The position numbers and the translations under genes are program-made. Shown one piece after another: positions 7,835 to 16,612 of a stretch of DNA of 64,000 bases. Positions within the stretch are counted from its first letter, which is position 1. Each line of letters opens with the position of its first letter. Below the pieces are notes generated by a model. That model had not been told where the DNA came from, ran no database searches, and saw only the letters and a list, made by a program, of their open reading frames with translations. Location of the stretch: positions 1,054,001 to 1,118,000 of the forward strand of contig NZ_LT629693.1 of the NCBI RefSeq assembly GCF_900099825.1, written 5' to 3'. Origin of the DNA: Bradyrhizobium ottawaense. Lineage in GTDB: Bacteria > Pseudomonadota > Alphaproteobacteria > Rhizobiales > Xanthobacteraceae.

Positions 7835-9641
7835 TTTTCTTCACCTGATGGACTTGGTCTGGTAATCCGGATCGCAACGCCGGCTTGAGTGTCGCGATAT
7901 TGCTCGAGGGCGTCTCTGCTGGCGGCGTGAAGACCAGCGGTAGGGCCACGGCCACCGTCGTGCCCTCACCGAGCTTGCTCTGCACTTTCATGTCGCCATT
8001 GTGCAGGCCGACCAGGCCTTTCACGATCGACAGGCCGAGGCCGGTGCCTTCGTGCTTGCGCTGATAGGTCTTGCCGGCCTGAAAGAAGGGATCGCCGATC
8101 CGCTTGAGATCGTCGGCGGCGATGCCGACCCCGGTATCGGTGACGCGCAGTATCAGCCGCGGTCCCTCGACCGAAGCCTGGACCGTCACGTTGCCGCCGC
8201 GCTCGGTGAACTTGATCGCGTTGGCGACGAGGTTGAGCACGATCTGCTTGAACGCGCGAGGATCGCCGGTCATGTCAGGGAGATCTTCCGGCGCACGGGT
8301 GACGAGGTCGACGCCGTTCTCCCGCGCCTTCAGCGCCAGCAAGTTGCAGCAGTTGACCAGCGCGGCGCGTGGCGCGAACGGTTCCGGCGAAATCTCGAAG
8401 TTGCCGGATTCCATTTTGGACATGTCGAGGATGCCGTTGACCACCGACAGCAGATGCTGGCCGGAATCGTTGATCAGCTGCGCATATTCCTTGCGGCGCG
8501 CGGCGTCGATCATCAGCACGTCTTCCTGGACGATCATCTCGGAGAAGCCGATGATGGCGTTCAGCGGCGTGCGCAACTCGTGGCTCATGGTGGCGAGAAA
8601 GCGCGTCTTGGAGGCATCGGCCTGTTCGGCGGCGGTGCGTGCCAGTTCGAGCGCCTGCTCCTGGACCTTGCGGTCGGTGACATCGCGCATCACGGCGACA
8701 ACCTCGGCTTCCGCTTGAGCCTGCTCGAACGGCCGGCACCGCATCTCGACCCAGATGAAATCGGCGGAAATGTTCTGGCCGCGAACCGCGTCGCGGCGCA
8801 GACGGAACTCGACGCTGCGCGCCTCGCCGCCGCGCGCGGCATCCGACAGCGCCGTGAGATAGGCCGGGCGATCGGCGACATGGACGCGATCGAACAGGCC
8901 ATGCCCATTGAGCCGCGCCACCGATGTGCCGAGCATGGCTTCGGCCGCGGGCGAGATGAACTGCACAGCGCCGTTGCGGCTGTGCCGCGAAATCACGTCG
9001 CTCATGTGGCGCGCCAGCAACCGATAGCGGTCTTCCTCGACATAGAGCAGCGACACGCTGGTACGCGCCAGCGATTCCGCGCCAAACGCCAGCCCCGCGG
9101 CATAGAGCGTTGCCGAGGCAACGCCCGACGCCATCAGGACGCCGCGCAAGGCCGCGTTCGGTTCGGCGGCCGGCAGCAGGTCAAAATGCCCAAGCGCGAT
9201 CAACAGCGCGGCGCAGGACAACGCCAGCGTCGAGGCAAAGGTGACCACCCGGCGCGAGGCCGAGAGCGCGGCTTCCAGCGGAACGACGACCAGCCAGACC
9301 GCGGCAAAGGACTCGATGCCGCCGGTGGTCATGGCGATCATCATCACCAGACCCGCCAGAGCCAGCGACGACAGGATATGCGCGCCTTCGTAACGGCCGG
9401 TGCGCGACAGGAACCAGGACAGCAGAATCGGCGCGATCAGCCAGGCGAAGGCCGCGACCTCGATCGCCGAGGGCGCGCCGCGCATCGCCAGATAGATCGG
9501 AAACGCCGCCAGCGCGACCAGGCTGCCAAGCAGCCGCGGCGCCATGAACGCGCGATGACGCGCGCGTGTCAGCGCATCATATCGTGCGGAGGGATGCAGC
9601 AGCGCATCGAGACAATCGCGGATGATACTCAAAACAGTCAC
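7827..9641 (-). CDS. Membrane PAS-domain sensor histidine kinase (DivJ/PleC-like layout)
   Basis: A 604-residue kinase. Residues 35-190 hold several hydrophobic segments, residues 205-325 a PAS domain. Then come the H-box SHELRTPLN with phospho-acceptor His354, N-box Asn474, and nucleotide-binding DTGVGI (502-507) and GTGLGLS (532-538). There is no receiver domain. The multi-span membrane head plus single PAS resembles the alphaproteobacterial cell-cycle kinase DivJ, but this rests on layout only. The start is GTG. The kinase heads an operon with a peptidoglycan-binding protein, and the nearby DUF2336 gene has CtrA boxes, which fits the cell-cycle idea. Confidence 0.88.
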   Translation of the reverse strand: MTVLSIIRDCLDALLHPSARYDALTRARHRAFMAPRLLGSLVALAAFPIYLAMRGAPSAIEVAAFAWLIAPILLSWFLSRTGRYEGAHILSSLALAGLVMMIAMTTGGIESFAAVWLVVVPLEAALSASRRVVTFASTLALSCAALLIALGHFDLLPAAEPNAALRGVLMASGVASATLYAAGLAFGAESLARTSVSLLYVEEDRYRLLARHMSDVISRHSRNGAVQFISPAAEAMLGTSVARLNGHGLFDRVHVADRPAYLTALSDAARGGEARSVEFRLRRDAVRGQNISADFIWVEMRCRPFEQAQAEAEVVAVMRDVTDRKVQEQALELARTAAEQADASKTRFLATMSHELRTPLNAIIGFSEMIVQEDVLMIDAARRKEYAQLINDSGQHLLSVVNGILDMSKMESGNFEISPEPFAPRAALVNCCNLLALKARENGVDLVTRAPEDLPDMTGDPRAFKQIVLNLVANAIKFTERGGNVTVQASVEGPRLILRVTDTGVGIAADDLKRIGDPFFQAGKTYQRKHEGTGLGLSIVKGLVGLHNGDMKVQSKLGEGTTVAVALPLVFTPPAETPSSNIATLKPALRSGLPDQVHQVKKSA

Positions 9642-10066
9642 AGCACTCGCGCTTCGGTTTGGTCGTCGAACAGACGCGCCGGAACGCCCCCTTTATCTTC
9701 GCGCACCGTGTCAGAGCGAACTTAAGCGAACGCTAAGGCCCGGCGGCGGAGCGGAAAACACCGCGCATTCGCGGAGCTTTCGCTGCATCCGTACCCCTCA
9801 TTTGACGCGGATGGTGAACGACAGGTTTAGAGCCGCATCGATCTATGGTTTCGAAATGGTGGACGCGCCGCCCGCACGCATTTTCGGACGTTTTCGCCAT
9901 CAATCGAATATTTACACCGAATCTATTCATTCGGGTTTTTCGCGAGTTTTCAGCAAATTTTCTGCGCCTTTACCTCAATGCAAACACTTGCGGTTTATCG
10001 AGCGCTGTTAATCAGGAACCAACCTGCGGCATCTCCGCAGCAAGAAGAGACGACCGGGATCGCGAG
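9642..10066. other. Divergent intergenic region, AT-rich, with near-CtrA box
   Basis: 425 bases without a convincing gene between the kinase and DUF5330 genes. The middle (about 9890-9970) is AT-rich compared with the flanks. TTAA-GCGAACG-CTAA at 9722-9736 matches the CtrA consensus at seven of eight positions. It lies within a short direct repeat (GCGAACTTAA/GCGAACGCTAA), about 80 bases upstream of the kinase start. The short plus-strand frames here overlap the kinase start and look non-coding. Confidence 0.45.
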
Positions 10067-10459
10067 ATGTTCTTTCTGCTTCGCATGGCATTCTGGCTCG
10101 GGCTTGTGCTCGTGCTGCTGCCCAGGGACAAGACCCCTGAATCGGACAAGCTGCCGCAGATCGGCGCTTCCGAGGCCGTATCGGCCGCGACCGCTGCGGT
10201 CTCGGACGTGAGCCAGTTCTGCAAGCGCCAGCCGGCAGCCTGCGAGGTCGGCGGCCAAGCCGCGACCGTGATCGGCCAGCGCGCGCAGGAAGGCGCACGC
10301 AAGCTCTACAAGATCATCACCGACAAGAAGTCGCCGGATCACACCGGCTCGATCGGCAATGCCGACGAGGCGGAAGCCGCGACCGCCAACGCCTCGCCCC
10401 GCGACACCCTGACAGCGGACGACATGACGGTCGAATGGCAGGTTCCGCCGACGCCGTAG
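10067..10459 (+). CDS. DUF5330 domain-containing protein
   Basis: A 130-residue protein starting MFFLLRMAFWLG, with one N-terminal membrane segment followed by LPRDKTPE, a cysteine pair region (FCKRQPAACEVG) and a polar tail. The pattern matches the small alphaproteobacterial DUF5330 family, of unknown function. The open frame extends upstream to 9845, but that part is AT-rich and not family-like, so the ATG at 10067 is chosen. Confidence 0.8.
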   Translation: MFFLLRMAFWLGLVLVLLPRDKTPESDKLPQIGASEAVSAATAAVSDVSQFCKRQPAACEVGGQAATVIGQRAQEGARKLYKIITDKKSPDHTGSIGNADEAEAATANASPRDTLTADDMTVEWQVPPTP

Positions 10460-10549
10460 CCGCAAATAACGCCACGGAGCAGGTTCCATTTTCGTCGCTT
10501 TCGCGTGTCCCGCACCCTATATAGGCCTTCAGAACGGATGCAGGCCACG

Positions 10550-10981
10550 ATGACGACGATCGACGAAATCAGGGACAATTTTGCGCTGCTGGACGAGTGG
10601 GACGACCGCTACCGGTACGTCATCGAACTCGGCCGCACGCTCGATCCGATGCCGGAGGCCGAGCACTCCGCCGCCAACAAGGTCAACGGCTGCGCCAGCC
10701 AGGTCTGGCTCTCCAAGCAGCTCGACCGCGGCCCCGACAGCGAACCGCACCTGAACTATCTCGGCGACAGCGACGCGCATATCGTGCGCGGCCTGATCGC
10801 GATCCTGCTCACGCTGTATTCCGGCCGCACGCCGCAGCAGATCCTGTCGACCGACGCGATCGCCGTGTTTGACGAGTTCGGATTTCGCGAGCATCTGACG
10901 CCGCAGCGCTCCAACGGCCTGCGGTCGATGGTCGAGCGGATTCGCTCCGACGCGCGCGAGGCGCTCGCCGCGGCTTCCTGA
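10550..10981 (+). CDS. sufE: SufE family cysteine desulfuration protein
   Basis: A 143-residue SufE. It accepts sulfane sulfur from the cysteine desulfurase SufS on its conserved cysteine and hands it to the SufBCD scaffold in iron-sulfur cluster assembly in the cytoplasm. The acceptor cysteine is visible in KVNGCASQVWL (about residue 43), and the length matches the family. The ATG at 10550 opens the family N-terminus MTTIDEIRDNF. The gene stands alone here, not in a suf operon, as is common for alphaproteobacterial SufE. CCTATATAGG just upstream could be part of the promoter. Confidence 0.92.
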   Translation: MTTIDEIRDNFALLDEWDDRYRYVIELGRTLDPMPEAEHSAANKVNGCASQVWLSKQLDRGPDSEPHLNYLGDSDAHIVRGLIAILLTLYSGRTPQQILSTDAIAVFDEFGFREHLTPQRSNGLRSMVERIRSDAREALAAAS

Positions 10982-10984
10982 CGG

Positions 10985-11398
10985 CTACTTTCTCTTCCGC
11001 GCCTGCTGACCGAGGCCCATCTTCTTGGCGAGCTGCGAGCGCGCCACCGCGTAATTCGGCGCGACCATCGGATAGTCCGGCGGCAGGCCCCATTTGTCGC
11101 GATATTGCTCCGGCGTCATGTTGTATTGCGTGCGCAGGTGGCGCTTCAGCGACTTGAAGCGTTTGCCGTCCTCAAGGCAGACCAGAAATTCGGGACTGAT
11201 CGACTTCTTGACCGACACCGCGGGCTTCGCCGGTTCGAGCGGCGCATCGGTCCGGCCGCTCGAGACCCGCAGCAGGGCGGCATGAACCTGGCTGATCAGG
11301 TTCGGAATTTCCGAGGCCTGGGTCGGATTGTTGCTGAGATAGGCCGATACGATACTGGCGGTCAGTTCGACGGGCGTTTTGCCGGATGCGTCGGTCAT
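10985..11398 (-). CDS. MucR/Ros family transcriptional regulator with degenerate zinc finger
   Basis: A 137-residue MucR-type DNA-binding protein. The N-terminal half is the oligomerisation region; the C-terminal half (about residues 70-125) is the Ros-type domain. In the Ros zinc finger two Cys and two His bind zinc. Here the motif reads VCLEDGKRF...[11 protein letters not shown]: the second Cys is Asp and the last His position is Gln, so at most two ligands remain. Zinc-free relatives that keep the fold and bind AT-rich DNA are known in Mesorhizobium (Ml proteins). Such regulators control exopolysaccharide, motility and cell-cycle genes. It is convergent with sufE, separated by three bases. 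Confidence 0.9.
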   Translation of the reverse strand: MTDASGKTPVELTASIVSAYLSNNPTQASEIPNLISQVHAALLRVSSGRTDAPLEPAKPAVSVKKSISPEFLVCLEDGKRFKSLKRHLRTQYNMTPEQYRDKWGLPPDYPMVAPNYAVARSQLAKKMGLGQQARKRK

Positions 11399-11578
11399 GG
11401 CTCAACCTTCCCTAGGAATCGCGAATGTGTTTTGGGCGCGCGGGCCGGACAGTATCCGGCCGCAACTATACATCAGTGGTTTCAGATACGACTTGGCGAA
11501 TATGATCGGATTGCCGGGAATCTGACAAGAACAACGGCGTTTTATTTTCAATACGGACCGGCGCCCAAGTATTACCGT

Positions 11579-12448
11579 TCAAGGCCGCTGGTCGAGATGC
11601 GCGCGCAATTCGTCGATCGAGGCGAAGCGCATCATGCCTTCCGGCATCTGGGCCTCGATCGAACCGTCCGAATAGAGCGAATAGGCCATGCCATCGACGA
11701 CGCCCGATTTCAGCACCGTCACCGCCGGCTGATCGCCAGTGCGCGCTGGGGCGCCACTGGCCTCAGGCGCCGGTGGCGGCCGTTCGCTGCGCCGCTGCGG
11801 CGGAATGTCGCCGGCCCGCCCGCGCTCCGGCTTGGGCCAGGCATCGTCGAACGACGCCGGCGGCGGCTCGGCCGGTTCGACCGGCGGCGGCGCGTCTGCC
11901 GGGTTCGGGCGAATATCCGCCGACAGCAAATCCGGCGGCAACGGCTCGCTGGTGCGCGCCTGCGCGCGCTCGCGCTCTTTGCGCGAGGTCGACGAAAACA
12001 ACAAATTGCGCTTGGCCTTGGGCGGCGGCGCGGCGGCCTCGGCCGGTTCGGGCTCTGGCGCCGGCGGGCGATCGCGCGAGCCCGCCTCGTCCTGCCATGG
12101 CGGCGGTGGCGGCGGTTCTGCGCTCGGCGCGGCCGGCCCGTTATCACGGCTGAACAGCATGCCGCCATCGGGCACAGTATCCCGCGTTGCACCCGGCTGC
12201 AGCACCGGCCGCACCGTGATTTCCCCGCGCGGCTCAGGCATTCCGGCGCCGAGCCGGCGCGCGATGGTTTTCAGTTCCCGGACCGCCATCGCGAGCGCGA
12301 GCATGATCGCGCCGGAGCAAGCCCCCATCACGCCGGTGAGAATCAGCGTGTTGCCGAAACTGAATTCCTTGACCGGGATTCCGAAGCCGATCGCCAGCAG
12401 GCCCGCCAAAACAAGGCCAATTCCGGCAACCAACATGCTAACAACCAT
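11579..12448 (-). CDS. Conserved hypothetical membrane protein with Pro-rich linker
   Basis: About 289 residues. Two membrane segments at the N-terminus (roughly 4-25 and 34-55) are followed by a long Pro/Glu/Ala/Arg-rich linker. A short conserved-looking C-terminal module (VLKSGVVDGMAYSLYSDGSIEAQMPEG, split by me from about residue 245 on) reads like a small beta-sheet domain. ATG at 12448 is preferred to the GTG nine bases upstream. The function is unknown; I do not recognise a named family. The long antiparallel frame on the other strand is a shadow of the GC-rich linker. Confidence 0.65.
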   Translation of the reverse strand: MVVSMLVAGIGLVLAGLLAIGFGIPVKEFSFGNTLILTGVMGACSGAIMLALAMAVRELKTIARRLGAGMPEPRGEITVRPVLQPGATRDTVPDGGMLFSRDNGPAAPSAEPPPPPPWQDEAGSRDRPPAPEPEPAEAAAPPPKAKRNLLFSSTSRKERERAQARTSEPLPPDLLSADIRPNPADAPPPVEPAEPPPASFDDAWPKPERGRAGDIPPQRRSERPPPAPEASGAPARTGDQPAVTVLKSGVVDGMAYSLYSDGSIEAQMPEGMMRFASIDELRAHLDQRP

Positions 12449-12795
12449 CGAACCCACCCCCGCAGCTGCGCTCGAAATGCTCGCAATCCGCTATTGCCAC
12501 GATACCGTCATATTGTGTGCATCGCCAACGGGCAATTGCGCGCCCGGTTCCATAAACGTCGCTTTCCGCTCGCGATATTTCCACCTGCCCCGACGCGGCA
12601 TCATTCAGCTCGCGTTCAGACCCGCGGCCGTATTTCTACTAACTACCAATTGCTGCCTCTTTGCTGCATCGCATCAGGAAAATTAGCCACAATTCCCAAT
12701 TACTTGCTAAGGGAACTACGCTATATGGATCCCCGGGGAATGAGGCTCAAAAGCGCTAAAGCTGGGCCATAGGGGACACCGGGTTACCAATCGCC
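12449..12795. other. Intergenic region without recognised gene
   Basis: About 350 bases between the divergent hypothetical gene and the GT-C gene. The second half (12630-12730) is clearly more AT-rich than the flanks and probably contains promoters for one or both genes. No RNA gene, repeat or short reading frame could be supported. Confidence 0.4.
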
Positions 12796-14445
12796 ATGTC
12801 ATCCATCACGACTTCTGCCCTCGACACGCCTGCGCGGCGCTCGGTGGAGCGGACCTGCGACGACCTTGCCATGTTGATGCTGGTGGTGGTCGCTTTGATC
12901 GCAAGCCTCACGTTCCGCGACTACGGACTGGGCTGGGACGATTATACCCACGCTGAATATGCCGATCTTCTGCTGAAGATGTACGGTTCCGGATTCAGGG
13001 ATACCGGCGCACTGTCGTTCGCCAATCTCTACATGTATGGCGGCGGCTTCGACATGGCGGCCGCGCTGTTGCACAAGGTCATCCCGCTCGAACTGTTTGA
13101 AACCCGCCGGCTGCTCGGCGCCGTCGTCGGCGTGATCGGGCTTGCGGTGACGTGGCGGCTGTCGCGCCGCGTCGGCGGCTCGCTGGCAGGGCTCGCGACG
13201 CTGCTGCTGCTGGTGCTGTGCCCGACCTTCTACGGGCACATGTTCATGAACCCGAAGGACGCGCCGTTCGCGGTGGCCATGGTGATCCTGCTGCTGGGCC
13301 TGGTGCGCCTCGCCGAGGAATATCCCGCGCCCTCGCCGCGCACCATCCTGCTCGTCGGCTTCGGCGCCGGCCTTTCCATCGGCTGCCGGATTCTCGGCGG
13401 GCTGGCGCTGGTCTACGCGATGGTCGGCTTCGTGCCGCTGCTGCTGGCGGAGGCCCGCACGCAAGGGCTGCGCGAGGCCGCACATCGCTTCGCCCATGTC
13501 GTCTACGTGCTGATGCCGGGCCTCGTGTTCGGCTATCTCGTGATGGGCCTGATCTGGCCGTGGTCGATCATGGAGCCCGGTCATCCGTTCGAGGCGCTGA
13601 CCTATTTCTCGCATTTCTTCGAAAAACCCTGGAAGGAAATGTTCGACGGTGCCCTGGTATCGGTGCCGGATATGCCGTGGTCCTATCTGCCGACGCTGTT
13701 CGCGCTGCAACTTCCCGAGGTGCTGCTGGCGCTATTGACCGCAGGCGTCGTCGGCACCCTGATGTCGCTGTCGCGCATCGACGTGCCGGCCCGCCGCAAG
13801 ACCATCCTGTTGATGCTGACGCTGGCGGCGACGCTGCCGCTTCTCATCGCGATGGTGAAGCGGCCGGCGCTCTACAACGGCATCCGCCATTTCGTGTTCG
13901 TGATCCCGCCGATGACGGTACTGGCCGGCGTCGCGTTCGGCTGGGGCATGACCTGGCTGAAGCAACACGCCCGCAGCTGGCAGCCCGCCGCCCTGGCGGT
14001 TTTCTCCTTCGGCCTGCTGCTGCCGCTCAGCGAGATGATCCGGCTGCATCCGTACGAATACACCCACTTCAACCACATCGCCGGCACGGTTCGCACCGCC
14101 GACAGTCTGTTCATGCTGGATTACTGGGGCCTGGCGCTGAAGCAGGCGTCCGACGGCCTGCGCGAAGAGCTCAACGAGCGTCAGGAAGCCCCGCCGCACG
14201 GACGTAAATGGAAGGTCGCGGTCTGCGGCCCGCAGCGTCCGGCGCAGGTGGCGCTCGGCCCGGATTTCACGATCGGCTGGGACAGCCACGCCGCCGACTT
14301 CGCGATGACCTTGGGCGAGTTCTACTGCAAGGGCCTAACGGCGCCGGTACTGGTGGAAATCAAGCGCGACGACGTGGTGTTCGCGCGCGTCTATGATATC
14401 CGCGGCCGCGCCATTTCGACGCTGCTGTCGATCCCGGCGCCGTAG
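12796..14445 (+). CDS. GT-C family membrane glycosyltransferase (ArnT/PMT-like)
   Basis: A 549-residue integral membrane protein with about ten hydrophobic segments up to residue 440 and a soluble C-terminal domain. The first periplasmic loop has GLGWDDYTHAEYA, with the acidic pair expected for the metal/lipid-phosphate site of GT-C enzymes (glycosyltransferase family 39-like). A second conserved-looking loop reads FMNPKDAPF. Such enzymes transfer a sugar from a polyprenyl-phosphate carrier to lipid or protein outside the membrane; donor and acceptor are unknown here. The gene stands alone. Confidence 0.75.
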   Translation: MSSITTSALDTPARRSVERTCDDLAMLMLVVVALIASLTFRDYGLGWDDYTHAEYADLLLKMYGSGFRDTGALSFANLYMYGGGFDMAAALLHKVIPLELFETRRLLGAVVGVIGLAVTWRLSRRVGGSLAGLATLLLLVLCPTFYGHMFMNPKDAPFAVAMVILLLGLVRLAEEYPAPSPRTILLVGFGAGLSIGCRILGGLALVYAMVGFVPLLLAEARTQGLREAAHRFAHVVYVLMPGLVFGYLVMGLIWPWSIMEPGHPFEALTYFSHFFEKPWKEMFDGALVSVPDMPWSYLPTLFALQLPEVLLALLTAGVVGTLMSLSRIDVPARRKTILLMLTLAATLPLLIAMVKRPALYNGIRHFVFVIPPMTVLAGVAFGWGMTWLKQHARSWQPAALAVFSFGLLLPLSEMIRLHPYEYTHFNHIAGTVRTADSLFMLDYWGLALKQASDGLREELNERQEAPPHGRKWKVAVCGPQRPAQVALGPDFTIGWDSHAADFAMTLGEFYCKGLTAPVLVEIKRDDVVFARVYDIRGRAISTLLSIPAP

Positions 14446-14485
14446 AGCCGTTTCCGTTCCGATGGAATCCGAACGGGGCTCTACG

Positions 14486-14561
14486 CTTTTGGTTTGACGC
14501 GTTTTCCTGGCGCGAACCGGGGATCAAGTCCGGGGCAGGCTTTCGCTGGAAAATGCTCTGG
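14486..14561. repeat. Dispersed intergenic repeat, family A, copy 2
   Basis: Same ordered blocks as the copy at 2663-2743: TTTGACGCGTTTTCC, GCGCGAACCGG, GGATCAAGTCCG and TTTCGCTGGAAAATGCT. It is preceded by an inverted repeat built on GAGCC...GGCTC (about 14446-14484) directly behind the GT-C gene, which could act as a transcription barrier but lacks a T-run. Confidence 0.7.
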
Positions 14562-14657
14562 CCGGCATAACAGCCCCTCATTGCCGCCGCCTTGCCGCCG
14601 TTCCGGCGCAGGGTTAGGCTCGCCCGCGAAAATCAACATCTGCGGGAGAAACCGGCC

Positions 14658-15437
14658 ATGTCGCCAGCCGAAGCACGCTTGATAGAAGTCCCGTCCGGCA
14701 TGACGGACGCCGAGTGGAACCAGCGCGTCAACCTCGCCGCCGCCTATCGTCTGGTAGCGCTGTATGGCTGGGACGACCTGGTCGATACCCACATCTCGGC
14801 GCGCGTGCCCGGCCCCGAGCATCACTTCCTGATCAACCCCTACGGGCTGATGTTCGACGAAATCACCGCTTCCAGCCTGGTGAAGGTCGATCTCGACGGC
14901 AACCAGCTCACCGAGAGCCACTACAGCATCAACCCGGCCGGCTTCACCATCCATTCGGCGATCCATGAAGTGCGCGAAGACGCCGGCTGCGTGCTCCATC
15001 TGCACACGCCTGACGGCACCGCGGTCGCAAGCTGCATGGAAGGCCTGCTGCCGATGAACCAGACCGCGCATTTCGTCACCCACGACCTCGCCTATCACGA
15101 CTATGAAGGCGTGGCGCTGGACCACGACGAACGCCCGCGGCTGCAGAAGGACCTCGGCGACAAGAACCACATGCTGCTGCGCAATCACGGCACGCTGACG
15201 GTCGGCCGTTCGGTCGCCTCCGCCTTCGAACGCATGTATCACCTGGAGCGGGCCTGCACGATGCAGGTGCGCACCCGCATGCTGGGACCCACCGCCTATC
15301 CGGTCGAACAGGCCGTGATCGACAAGAACGAGCAGGTGTTCCACAACCCCGATCGGATGGAATTGCGCTCCACCACCCTGGTGTGGCCGCCGCTGCTGCG
15401 CAAGCTCGACCGGCTCGATCCGGGCTTCCGCAATTGA
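14658..15437 (+). CDS. Class II aldolase/adducin family protein
   Basis: A 259-residue protein of the zinc-dependent class II aldolase/adducin fold. Typical relatives are fuculose- or ribulose-phosphate aldolases and decarboxylating variants; the substrate cannot be deduced here. Metal-binding histidines are visible in LHLHTPDG (about residues 114-120) and further on in LRNHGTLTVG. The ATG at 14658 has GGAG 11 bases upstream and begins the conserved part, so the upstream in-frame ATG at 14592 is rejected. It is a single gene closed by a strong intrinsic terminator. Confidence 0.87.
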   Translation: MSPAEARLIEVPSGMTDAEWNQRVNLAAAYRLVALYGWDDLVDTHISARVPGPEHHFLINPYGLMFDEITASSLVKVDLDGNQLTESHYSINPAGFTIHSAIHEVREDAGCVLHLHTPDGTAVASCMEGLLPMNQTAHFVTHDLAYHDYEGVALDHDERPRLQKDLGDKNHMLLRNHGTLTVGRSVASAFERMYHLERACTMQVRTRMLGPTAYPVEQAVIDKNEQVFHNPDRMELRSTTLVWPPLLRKLDRLDPGFRN

Positions 15438-15492
15438 GTTTTTGGGATTTTGGTGTAGAATAGCTGCCAACATCCTCTGCACGACCGAATTC

Positions 15493-15525
15493 AAACGCCG
15501 CCCAATTCCGGGCGGCGTTTTTATT
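15493..15525 (+). terminator. Rho-independent terminator of the aldolase gene
   Basis: Perfect ten-pair stem AAACGCCGCC/GGCGGCGTTT with an eight-base loop, followed by TTATTT, 55 bases behind the class II aldolase stop codon. Confidence 0.85.
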
Positions 15526-15529
15526 TCCA

Positions 15530-15649
15530 CGTCATTGCGAGCCAACGGGTCGCGCGAATGCGCGCCCGATGACAGGCTCCGCGAAGCAATCCATTCTTTC
15601 TTTGCGCAGCGCGATGGATTGCTTCGTCGCTTCGCTCCTCGCAATGACG
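15530..15649. repeat. Inverted-repeat element (REP-like)
   Basis: Outer arms CGTCATTGCGAG (15530-15541) and CTCGCAATGACG (15638-15649) are perfect. Inner arms GCGAAGCAATCCAT and ATGGATTGCTTCG-T-CGC pair with one extra base. The whole unit folds back on itself and has no coding potential. Elements of this type are scattered widely in Bradyrhizobium genomes. Confidence 0.8.
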
Positions 15650-15674
15650 GAGGAGAGAGCGAAGCTCCCCAAGA

Positions 15675-15795
15675 CCCGTCATCCTCCGCGCATGCGGGGG
15701 ATCCAGTACGCCGCGACCTATCGCTTCCATCATCAGCGTCTCTGGAATACTGGATCACCCGCCCCAGTGCGCAATTGCGCACAAGGCGGGTGATG
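15675..15795. repeat. Second inverted-repeat element
   Basis: Immediately after the previous element, a second palindromic unit begins CCCGTCATCCTCCGCGCATG and ends in GGCGGGTGATGAC. GGATCCAGTA near the left end pairs with TACTGGATC nearer the right. It belongs to another repeat family than the neighbouring element; two different families are stacked here. Confidence 0.65.
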
Positions 15796-16612
15796 ACAGC
15801 AGTGAGCTTTCTCGCGGCGCGATGCGCCCGGAGTTTTGCTGGAAACCTTGCCCTCGAAATCAGAGGGCGCAGGGAAGACCGGGTGCGCGCTGCACCCGCG
15901 GTCTCGCGTGCGATTGTGCAAAACAAAACTGCACACGAGCATACAGGTTCAGCGGAAACACTCCGGCCTTCCCCGCGCAATGGCTTTACGGCTTATACGT
16001 GATCGTCCTGGTGACCGGCTTTCTTGCCACCATCGCTTGCGGATTGCTCCGCTCACTTGACGCCAGCACCGGGGCGTCGGACCCAAACGATTTCGCCGTA
16101 CGCAACAGCCCGTTCGTCTCGCGTGCTGTCGCGTCCACCGCCCCCTGCCCCTCGTTCGCGACGATGGCCAACGCCCCTCTGGCGGGACAGGTTGGCGGGA
16201 GTTAGACTTCTGATTTGCCCGACGCGGCAACGGAAATATTTTTACGCGAAGGGCTGGACAGACTTTTGGTGATTTGCCCGTCGGGTTGTTTTGTCGCAGC
16301 CCGGCATGAAGTTTCCGCTTGCACGGGAAGCGACACGGTCCCCGGCGAACAGAATGCGTGCTCAAAAATTCGGTCAAGAATTGGCCTCGTTTCAACCGCT
16401 GCCAGATGTCCGTTGTCGGGCGCGAAGCGGACTCAAAGGCGGACCAGGGTACGACTGCTTTTGCCGTGAACAGACATGCCGGGCCTATTAAAAAGCCAAG
16501 GGATTTGGAATGGTGTCGCCTTGCAGGGGGACATATGAAACGACCAGGTCGTCGATTTCTGCACGTGACGGTGCACCCTGACGGTCAGCACCAGTTGTTT
16601 CCCCGGGCACAG
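15796..16612. other. Repeat-derived non-coding region
   Basis: About 800 bases with no reading frame of coding quality. Blocks such as CCTCGAAATCAGAGGGCGCA, CATACAGGTTCAGCGGA and GGTGATTTGCCCGTCGGGTT resemble a composite intergenic repeat I recall from several Bradyrhizobium genomes. The part after about 16290 (CAGATGTCCGTTGTCGGG...GCGGACTCAAAGGCGGAC) resembles decayed pieces of another repeat. No transposase remnant could be translated. It marks the left edge of an accessory-looking stretch. Confidence 0.5.

Noticed and set aside
8001..9725. 574-codon plus-strand frame opposite the histidine kinase
   Set aside because: Shadow frame with low-complexity Arg/Gln/His composition; the kinase on the other strand has every catalytic motif.
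9622..10011. 129-codon plus-strand frame between kinase and DUF5330
   Set aside because: Overlaps the kinase start and reads through AT-rich promoter DNA; no family resemblance.
11105..12772. 555-codon plus-strand frame across mucR and the Pro-rich membrane gene
   Set aside because: Arg-rich shadow of two genes and the gap between them; no consistent protein.
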